DNA of 64,000 nt from Prosthecomicrobium pneumaticum (GTDB taxonomy: Bacteria; Pseudomonadota; Alphaproteobacteria; Rhizobiales; Kaistiaceae). This document shows positions 58,372-64,000 of the stretch, in pieces. The DNA is taken from positions 124,001 to 188,000 of the forward strand of contig NZ_JACHOO010000001.1 in assembly GCF_014199915.1 (NCBI RefSeq). Reading direction: 5' to 3'. The number at the start of each line of letters is the position of its first letter. Position 1 is the first letter of the stretch. Below the pieces are notes generated by a model. It made no database searches and was not told the origin of the DNA. It saw only the letters and a list, made by a program, of their open reading frames with translations. The position numbers and the translations under genes were made by a program.

Positions 58372-59565
58372 ATGCCCGTCACCTTCGCCGCCGCCCGATT
58401 GATCATGGCGTCGTTCTTCGTCTATTCCGGCTCGACGGCGAACTGGATGATCCGCATTCCGGACATTCAGACGAAGCTCGGCCTCGATCCCGCGACGCTC
58501 GCCCTTTGCCTCCTCGGCATGCCGGTCGGCCTCGTCACCTCGATGCTGTTCTCGGGCGCGCTGGTCGACTGGCTCGGCGCGCGCCGCGCCATCCAGGTCG
58601 GCTTCGTCGCGATGATGGTGCCGCTCGCCCTGCCGGCCTTCGCGCCCAATGCGCCGCTGCTCTTCGTCGCGCTGGTCATCGTCGGGCTCGGCATGGGGCC
58701 GCTCGAGGTCGGGCTGAACGTGATGGCGGACCGGATCGGCGGCGCGCTCGGCCGAACCGTCATGTCGCGCTGCCACGGCTTCTGGAGCCTCGGCGTGATG
58801 GCCGGCGGCGCGACCGGCTCGGCCGCCGCGACCTTCGGCATCGGCCCGGAGCCGCACATGCTGGTCGTCGTCGCGGCCGTCATCGTGCTCGGCGAACTCT
58901 TCGCCATCATGCTGCCCGACATGCGCGATCCGCCGCGCGCGGGGCCGAAGGAGAAGACGCCGGTCTTCGTGCTGCCGAGCCGCTCGCTCGTCGCCCTCTG
59001 CTTCTTCGCCTTCGGCATGCTCGTCGTCGAGGGCGCCATCATCGACTGGAGCGCCATCTATCTGCGCGACGATTTCGGCGCCGTGCCGCCGGTCACCGGC
59101 TATGCCCTCACCGCCTTCGCCGCCGTCATGGCGGCAGGCCGGCTCGGCGGCGACTGGATGTCGACCCGCTTCGGCCCGGTGGCGACGGCGCGGCTCTGCT
59201 CGGCGGTGGCCGTCGCGGGCGTCGCGGCGATGGTCGCCTCGCCCTATGTCTGGCTCGTCGTGGCGGGCGCCGCGGCGACCGGCTTCGGCGTCTCGGTCGC
59301 CTTTCCGCTCGCCGTCAGTTCCGCCGCCTCGCGCGAGGGGCGGCCCGGCGTCAACGTCGCGGCGCTGTCGATCCTCTCCTTCTCGGGCTTCCTGATCGGC
59401 CCGCCGGTGATCGGCTTCGTCGCCCATTTCTCGGGCTTCCGATTCGGCCTCGCGACGCTCCTCATCCCGGCGGTGGCGAGCCTCCTGCTCGCTGGCGAAG
59501 TACGTGTCCGCCGCGCCGCGCGCACCGGCACGCTCGCCGGGGGAGCGGCCGCACCGGCTCGCTGA
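58372..59565 (+). CDS. MFS transporter (YbjJ-like)
   Basis: A 397-residue major facilitator with twelve predicted helices. The N-terminal half has the loop 2-3 signature in SGALVDWLGARRAIQVG, and the region ADRIGGALGRTVMSRCHGFWSLG resembles E. coli YbjJ and related carriers. A conserved WSAIYLRDDFG occurs at the start of the second half. The substrate is unknown. It is monocistronic; 208 bases separate it from the TerC gene, and a strong hairpin lies between it and the convergent transpeptidase gene. Confidence 0.9.
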   Translation: MPVTFAAARLIMASFFVYSGSTANWMIRIPDIQTKLGLDPATLALCLLGMPVGLVTSMLFSGALVDWLGARRAIQVGFVAMMVPLALPAFAPNAPLLFVALVIVGLGMGPLEVGLNVMADRIGGALGRTVMSRCHGFWSLGVMAGGATGSAAATFGIGPEPHMLVVVAAVIVLGELFAIMLPDMRDPPRAGPKEKTPVFVLPSRSLVALCFFAFGMLVVEGAIIDWSAIYLRDDFGAVPPVTGYALTAFAAVMAAGRLGGDWMSTRFGPVATARLCSAVAVAGVAAMVASPYVWLVVAGAAATGFGVSVAFPLAVSSAASREGRPGVNVAALSILSFSGFLIGPPVIGFVAHFSGFRFGLATLLIPAVASLLLAGEVRVRRAARTGTLAGGAAAPAR

Positions 59566-59589
59566 GGCGAGGGCGCGGCAACAAGGAAA

Positions 59590-59619
59590 AGCCCCTCTCC
59601 CGGCCAAAGGAGAGGGGCT
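59590..59619 (-). terminator. Terminator between the MFS gene and the L,D-transpeptidase gene
   Basis: An 11-base perfect stem AGCCCCTCTCC / GGAGAGGGGCT with an eight-base loop. Read on the minus strand it is followed by TTTTCC, so it best suits the transpeptidase transcript, but it can stop both convergent genes. Confidence 0.85.
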
Positions 59620-59651
59620 GCCCAGGCGCCGCATCGAAGTCGGGGTGGTGC

Positions 59652-60161
59652 CTAATCCTGAACGATGATGGTCGTCGCCTCGCGGCCGATCTCCTTGACG
59701 GCCGCGAAGAAGAGTTTTGCGTTCGCCGTGTCGAGCCGGACGCAGCCATGCGAGGCGGGGCTGCCGAGCCGGCGGACGTGCTCCGTGCCGTGCACGGCGA
59801 TGCCGCCGTTGAAGAAGACGGCATAGGGCATCGGCGCGTTGTCGTATTTCTTCGAGTAGTGCATCCGGTTCAGCCAGGTCGGCTGGAAGGTGCCGGGCGG
59901 CGTCGCATAGCCCGTGCGGCCGGTCGAGACGGGGAAGCGATAGAGCTCCGTCGTGTCGGCGCGGGCGATGGTGAGTTCCATCTTCTGGTCGGAGAGATCG
60001 ATCACCGCGGTGATCGTCGGGCGCGGCGCCGGCGCGGCGGCGACCGTCTCCGGCGGCACGAAGAGCGCGGCGAGCTCGATCGGCCGTTCGGCGGCGAGGG
60101 CGGGATGAGCGAGGGCGGCGAGCGCCGCGGCGGAGGCGAGGAGGCGGGCGAGACGGGTCAT
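59652..60161 (-). CDS. L,D-transpeptidase (YkuD family), short exported form
   Basis: A 169-residue periplasmic enzyme. A signal peptide (LLASAAALAALAHPALAAE) is followed by a 25-residue Pro/Ala linker and a compact YkuD domain: VIDLSDQKMELTI, FPVSTGRTGYATPPGTFQP and the catalytic block HGTEHVRRLGSPASHGCVRL, with the nucleophilic Cys in SHGCVR. It should crosslink peptidoglycan or tether proteins. The next gene upstream on the strand, 104 bases away, is a close paralogue (60266), pointing to tandem duplication. Regulation is not visible. Confidence 0.94.
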   Translation of the reverse strand: MTRLARLLASAAALAALAHPALAAERPIELAALFVPPETVAAAPAPRPTITAVIDLSDQKMELTIARADTTELYRFPVSTGRTGYATPPGTFQPTWLNRMHYSKKYDNAPMPYAVFFNGGIAVHGTEHVRRLGSPASHGCVRLDTANAKLFFAAVKEIGREATTIIVQD

Positions 60162-60265
60162 CGGACGGTGTGCCGGGTTCGGGGAGGGGCCGTTCGTCGG
60201 CCCCGCTGTCCCCTCATCCCTAGACCAGCCGCCTCGCGGGATCAGTGATGCCCGTCACACGGTGT

Positions 60266-60718
60266 TCAGGGGCCGATGACGATCCGCGTCTGTCCGGCGC
60301 CCGATTCGGAGACGAGGTCGAAGAACAGCCGGGCGTTCTCCGGGGCGAGCCGCACGCAGCCATGCGAGGCCGGCGCGCCGAGCCGCTTGACGTAGTTCGT
60401 GCCGTGGATCGCATAGCCGCCGTGGAAGAACACGGAATAGGGCATCGGCGACATCTCGTATTTGCGCGAATACCACATCTTGTGCAGGCGGAGCGGCCGA
60501 TAGATTCCGACCGGCGTCCGATAGCCCGGCCGCGCCGTGGAGACGGCCCAGTCGTGCCGTGGAATGCCGTCGACATAGACGATCATGCGCTGGTCCGAGA
60601 TGTCGATCCGCGCCTCGATCGACCCCGCCGCCTTCGCCGGCGCCGCCGCCGCGGCGAGCCCGACCGCGACCGCGGCGAGCGCCAGGCCCCGCCGCAGATG
60701 ACGAGAGAATGAGCCCAT
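60266..60718 (-). CDS. L,D-transpeptidase (YkuD family), paralogue of the adjacent gene
   Basis: A 150-residue exported enzyme with signal peptide (LALAAVAVGLAAAAAPAKAA). The YkuD domain begins soon after (ARIDISDQRMIVYVDG), then VSTARPGYRTPVGIYRP and the catalytic HGTNYVKRLGAPASHGCVRL. The shared YSRKYEMSPMPYSVFF / YSKKYDNAPMPYAVFF segment shows it is a duplicate of the gene at 59652. It lacks the Pro/Ala linker of its neighbour. It is divergent from panB across 193 bases. Confidence 0.94.
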   Translation of the reverse strand: MGSFSRHLRRGLALAAVAVGLAAAAAPAKAAGSIEARIDISDQRMIVYVDGIPRHDWAVSTARPGYRTPVGIYRPLRLHKMWYSRKYEMSPMPYSVFFHGGYAIHGTNYVKRLGAPASHGCVRLAPENARLFFDLVSESGAGQTRIVIGP

Positions 60719-60911
60719 CGTGATTCGCCCCCCGATTGCGATCGGCCGAGCGTAGGGGAAGCGGTGCCGTAAAGGAAAGTGCGGTTTCCCGCGGAGCGGC
60801 CGCGCTTTTCCGGCCGGATACGGCGCCTCGGTCGAACCCGGCGCCGAGCCGTGCTAGAGGAGGGCCGGCACGCCGTCCGTCCCCATCGTCCCGCGTGCCC
60901 GGAGAGGTTCC

Positions 60912-61742
60912 ATGTCCGTCGCTCCAGACACCCGCCGGCTCACCGCGGTCGATATCGGCGGCCGCAAGAACGGCCCGCCGATCGTCGCGCTCACCTCCTA
61001 TCACGCCCATACCGCGGCCATCATCGACCCGTTCGTCGATTTCATCCTCGTCGGCGACTCGCTCGGCATGGTGATGCACGGGCTCGAGACGACGATCCCC
61101 GTGACGCTCGACATGATGATCCTGCAGGGCCGCGCCGTGATGCGCGGCTCGAGGCGGGCGCTCGTCGTCGTCGACATGCCGTTCGGTTCCTATGAGGAGA
61201 GCCCGGCGGCGGCCTTCCGCTCGGCGGCGCGGATCATGAAGGAGACCGGCTGCGGCGCCGTGAAGCTCGAGGGCGGGGTGCGGATGGCCGAGACGGTCCG
61301 CTTCCTCGCCGAGCGCGGCATTCCGGTGATGGGCCATGTCGGGCTGACCCCGCAGTCCATCAACACGATGGGCGGCTTCCGCGTGCAGGGGAAGAGCCAG
61401 GAAAGCGCGGCACAGGTGATCGCCGATGCGCAGGCGATCGCAGCGGCCGGCGCCTTCTCGATGGTGGTCGAGGGCGTGATCGAGCCGGTCGCCCGCCAGC
61501 TGACCGCGAGCGTCGACGTGCCGACGATCGGCATCGGCGCCTCGGCGGATTGCGACGGCCAGATCCTCGTCCTCGAGGACATGCTCGGCCTGTCGCCCAA
61601 GGTGCCGAAATTCGTCAAGAAGTACGGCAGCCTCGGCGGCATGATCGAGGAGGCGGTCTCGGCCTATGCCGAAGAGGTCCGCGCCCGCACCTTCCCCGCC
61701 GCCGAGAACGTCTACCAGATGCCGGCGAAGAAGGCGGGGTAG
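60912..61742 (+). CDS. panB: 3-methyl-2-oxobutanoate hydroxymethyltransferase
   Basis: This enzyme makes ketopantoate from 2-oxoisovalerate and 5,10-methylene-tetrahydrofolate, the first committed step of pantothenate and coenzyme A synthesis. The 276-residue protein has the family blocks [28 protein letters not shown] (metal-binding Asp), [19 protein letters not shown] (Lys and Glu at the active site), [13 protein letters not shown] and [16 protein letters not shown]. The usual partner panC is not in the window. The start at 60912 follows GGAGAGG. A cluster of repeats follows the stop. Confidence 0.97.
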   Translation: MSVAPDTRRLTAVDIGGRKNGPPIVALTSYHAHTAAIIDPFVDFILVGDSLGMVMHGLETTIPVTLDMMILQGRAVMRGSRRALVVVDMPFGSYEESPAAAFRSAARIMKETGCGAVKLEGGVRMAETVRFLAERGIPVMGHVGLTPQSINTMGGFRVQGKSQESAAQVIADAQAIAAAGAFSMVVEGVIEPVARQLTASVDVPTIGIGASADCDGQILVLEDMLGLSPKVPKFVKKYGSLGGMIEEAVSAYAEEVRARTFPAAENVYQMPAKKAG

Positions 61743-61751
61743 GGAAGGGCG

Positions 61752-61947
61752 AGCCCCTCACCCCGACCCTCTCCCGCAAGCGGGAGAGGGGGCGCGGCCC
61801 TCTCGCTGCGGCGGTCATCTGATCTGTCGGTCGGGAATCCCCTCTCCCGCCTGCGGGAGAGGGCAGGGTGAGGGTTCTCCTCGCGCCGGGGCATTCCGAG
61901 CGATGGTTGGGATCCCTCTCCCGCTTGCGGGAGAGGGTAGGGTGAGG
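61752..61947. repeat. Cluster of three palindromic REP-like repeats
   Basis: Three copies of a hairpin CCCTCTCCCGC-n-GCGGGAGAGGG, at 61767-61790, 61840-61863 and 61914-61937. Copies two and three are followed by AGGGTGAGG; the first is preceded by CCTCACCC, so it lies in inverted orientation. The unit is a widespread intergenic repeat of GC-rich proteobacteria. It separates convergent panB and permease genes and may act as a bidirectional terminator. Confidence 0.9.
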
Positions 61948-61963
61948 ACCCTTCCTCTCGTCG

Positions 61964-62902
61964 CTACCGGACCGCCCGCTTGCCGCTCGCCGCGACGATC
62001 ACGGCGATGATGATCAGCCCGGTCGCCATGTAGCGCAGGCCCGCGCCGGCGCCGTAGGTGTTGAGCATCGTCACGACGAGGAAGAGGAACAGCGCGGCGC
62101 CCCACAGGCCCGGCACGTTCGAGAAGCCGCCCGCCACAGACGAGCCGCCGATGACGACGAGGGCGATCGAGGTGAGGAGATATTCCTCGCCCATCGACAG
62201 CGAGGCGCCGCCCGAGAAGCCCGACAGGAGATAGCCGCAGAGGCCGGCGAATGCGGCGCACATCACATAGGTGGCGAAGCGGATGCCGCCGACCGGCACG
62301 CCGGCGAGGCGCGCGGCGCGCAGGTTCTGGCCGATCGCCGTGACGAAACGGCCATAGACGGTGCGATTGAGCACCACCGCCATCAGCGCCGAGAGGACGA
62401 TGATCGAGACCGCCAGCACCGGTACGCCGTGGATCTGCGCCGTCGTGAAATCGGCGAGCAGCGACGGCGGCTTGATGCGGATGCCGCGGCCATAGGCGAT
62501 CGCCGTCGACTGGACGAGGAAGCTCGACGACAGTGTGGCGATGATCGGCGGGATGCGGAGCAGGATGATCAGCGCATAGTTGAAGCAGCCGACCGCGACA
62601 CCGCAGGCGATCGCGACGAGGAGTCCCGCGAGGATCATCGAATTCTGCGTGTCCATCACCTTGGTGGCGATCGCGCCGGCGAGCGTGATCGTGGCGGGGA
62701 TGGAGAGATCGACATTGCCCGGGCCGAGCGTGACGACGAACATCTGGCCGAGGCCGACGATCACGTAGAAGGTGGCGAAGGTGAAGGCCGCGGTCATCAC
62801 CTCGGCGCCGCCGCGCCCGCCGGTGAAGGCGAGCGTCGCGCCCCAGACGGCGATCGCCGCGACATAGGCCCAGAGCCAGGGCCGGGAGAGCAGCCACCTC
62901 AT
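61964..62902 (-). CDS. Sugar ABC transporter permease (RbsC type), second subunit
   Basis: A 312-residue inner-membrane permease of the ribose/xylose-type (BPD_transp_2) family with eight to ten hydrophobic segments. The diagnostic region is VTLGPGNVDLSIPATITLAGAIATKVMD near residue 58, where Asp-Leu-Ser is conserved, and the EAA-like loop is AIGQNLRAARLAGVPVGGIRFATYVM. Its ATG overlaps the stop of the first permease gene (ATGA). It forms an importer with the ATPase and the paralogous permease upstream; no binding protein is seen, so the sugar is unknown. Confidence 0.93.
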   Translation of the reverse strand: MRWLLSRPWLWAYVAAIAVWGATLAFTGGRGGAEVMTAAFTFATFYVIVGLGQMFVVTLGPGNVDLSIPATITLAGAIATKVMDTQNSMILAGLLVAIACGVAVGCFNYALIILLRIPPIIATLSSSFLVQSTAIAYGRGIRIKPPSLLADFTTAQIHGVPVLAVSIIVLSALMAVVLNRTVYGRFVTAIGQNLRAARLAGVPVGGIRFATYVMCAAFAGLCGYLLSGFSGGASLSMGEEYLLTSIALVVIGGSSVAGGFSNVPGLWGAALFLFLVVTMLNTYGAGAGLRYMATGLIIIAVIVAASGKRAVR

Positions 62903-63912
62903 GTCCGCTTCTCCAGCCGGTCGATGACGGCGCGCAGCGCCAGAACGATGATCAGGATCGCCCCTTGAGCGCCGATCTGCCAGTCGGGCGATATGCGCAT
63001 GAAGGAGAGGAAGGAGCCGGCGAGCGTCAGCGTCATCGCGCCGATCACCGCGCCGACCGGCGAGATCCGGCCGCCGACGAACTCGCCGCCGCCCAGAATG
63101 ACGCCGGCGATCGACAGCAGCGTGTAGCGGAGCGCGATATTGGCGTCGCCCGAAGTGGTGAGGCCGACGAGCGACAGGCCGGCGAGCGTGCCGAACAGGC
63201 CGGCGAGGGCGAACATCGCAATCTTCACCTTGAGGAGCGACCAGCCGGCGCGCTCGATCGCCTTCGGATTGCCGCCCGCGCCGCGCAGGATCGCGCCATA
63301 GGAGGTGCGCATCAGGAGGAGATGGGCGGCGAGCGCGATCAGCACCGCGGCGATGATCGGCAGCGGCACATAGGGCGGCTTCAGCGTCATCACGGTGCGG
63401 ATCCAGTCCGGCGCCTTGCCGCCCGGGGTCGGCAGCACGAGCACCGAGAGGCCGAGCCAGACGAAGGACATGCCGAGCGTGACGACGATCGAGGGCAGAT
63501 CGCGCGCGTGGATCAGGGCGCCGAGGAGGGCATAGACGCCGATGCCGAGCGCCAGCACCAGCCAGCCGACGAGGGGCGTGGTCAGCCAGAAGGGCAGCGT
63601 CGCGGGGTCGGCCTCGGGATAGAGCCCGGCGACGAGCGGCAGGGCGATCAGCCCGCCCTTCAGCATCGTCGCGGCGACGCAGGCGACGAAGCCGACGAAG
63701 GTGCCGATCGACAGGTCGAGATCGTTGACCGTGATGACGCACATCTGCGCCACCGTCGCGAAGGCGATCGGCACGGCGAGGCTCAGCATCAGATTGAGGC
63801 CGAGATAGCTCGCGGCGCGCGGCTGCAGCCAGAAGATCGCGCCGAGAATGATGGCGAGCGAGATCGCCGGCAGCAGGCTGCGGGCGAGGCGGGGCAGGGT
63901 GGCGGCGTTCAT
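62899..63912 (-). CDS. Sugar ABC transporter permease (RbsC type), first subunit
   Basis: A 337-residue permease of the same family, with VITVNDLDLSIGTFVGFVACVAATML (the Asp-Leu-Ser motif) and the ATPase-contact loop GAGGNPKAIERAGWSLLKVKIAMFALAG. It is longer than its neighbour by a 25-residue insertion after LPLVAGLYPEADPATLPFWL. Its ATG overlaps the stop of the ATPase gene (ATGA at 63909-63912), and its own stop overlaps the next permease, so three subunits are encoded in a translationally coupled series. Confidence 0.94.
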   Translation of the reverse strand: MNAATLPRLARSLLPAISLAIILGAIFWLQPRAASYLGLNLMLSLAVPIAFATVAQMCVITVNDLDLSIGTFVGFVACVAATMLKGGLIALPLVAGLYPEADPATLPFWLTTPLVGWLVLALGIGVYALLGALIHARDLPSIVVTLGMSFVWLGLSVLVLPTPGGKAPDWIRTVMTLKPPYVPLPIIAAVLIALAAHLLLMRTSYGAILRGAGGNPKAIERAGWSLLKVKIAMFALAGLFGTLAGLSLVGLTTSGDANIALRYTLLSIAGVILGGGEFVGGRISPVGAVIGAMTLTLAGSFLSFMRISPDWQIGAQGAILIIVLALRAVIDRLEKRT

Positions 63913-64000
63913 GATGCGTCCGCGAAGGAGGATTGCAGCACCTTCTCCTCGGTGAGCTCCGACCGGGCGAGATCCGCCACGATCCGCCCGTCGCGGAAGA
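63909..64000 (-). CDS. Sugar ABC transporter ATP-binding protein, C-terminal end (partial)
   Basis: Only the last 30 codons are in the window, encoding FRDGRIVADLARSELTEE-like sequence ending SSFADAS. The Arg-Asp-Gly strand and the SELTEE helix are typical of the end of RbsA/XylG-type double ATPases. The gene continues beyond base 64000. The overlap with the permease start supports the operon assignment. Confidence 0.8.
   Translation of the reverse strand, partial: FRDGRIVADLARSELTEEKVLQSSFADAS

Overview
The window is about 64 kb of GC-rich DNA carrying densely packed, ordinary chromosomal genes. The gene content points to an alphaproteobacterium of the order Hyphomicrobiales (Rhizobiales). 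The markers are phosphatidylcholine synthase plus a ChoXWV-type choline importer, an IalB-family protein, HspQ, a DUF2865 protein, GatB of the tRNA-dependent amidation route, a glnB-glnA pair with a sigma-54 promoter, and sdhE-mfd. I cannot assign a family or genus. I saw no phage, insertion sequence, CRISPR array, plasmid replication gene or rRNA. The only RNA gene found is tRNA-Leu(UAG).

Layout. 1-6640: the C-terminal part of NAD synthetase, a Tat-type lipoprotein L,D-transpeptidase, a RecD-like helicase, a DUF2865 protein, a MATE exporter and CreA. 6827-15857: gatB followed by two related polytopic GT39-type glycosyltransferases, a YfcG-type glutathione transferase, the lipoprotein RlpA, an orphan DNA methyltransferase and an orphan FbpC-like ATPase. 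15899-20321 (minus): a SorC regulator, deoC and a two-domain ALDH16-like aldehyde dehydrogenase, a plausible deoxyribose-phosphate catabolic operon. 20549-23631 (minus): choXWV. 23861-27089: a MacA/MacB-type exporter. 27093-36851: a sugar kinase, CcdA, a small secreted protein, two paralogous periplasmic proteins of unknown function, an EAL phosphodiesterase with a CSS sensor, an aldo/keto reductase, a YciA-type thioesterase and a PPOX-fold protein.

36927-48552 is the housekeeping core. It holds glnB-glnA facing nnr across a control region with a near-perfect sigma-54 promoter and an NtrC palindrome, then tRNA-Leu, tig, clpP, clpX, sdhE and mfd. 48635-64000: a family 5 solute-binding protein translationally coupled to a degenerate adenylate-forming protein, IalB, HspQ, an AEC carrier, a split YeeE/YedE pair coupled to a UbiH-type hydroxylase, pcs coupled to a TerC protein, an MFS transporter, two tandem L,D-transpeptidases, panB, and a sugar ABC importer that runs off the right edge.

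Connections. Choline import (choXWV) and phosphatidylcholine synthase supply and consume the same substrate. DeoC releases acetaldehyde that the adjacent dehydrogenase could oxidise. Trigger factor, ClpP and ClpX form a protein-quality block. Three L,D-transpeptidases and RlpA act on peptidoglycan. Many gene pairs overlap by 1-4 bases (TGATG, ATGA or GTGA), so translational coupling is common. The least explained parts are the paralogous periplasmic pair at 29515-32681, the binding protein with its degenerate ligase at 48635-51882, the orphan methyltransferase behind rlpA, and the small secreted protein at 29153 with an EcfG-like promoter.
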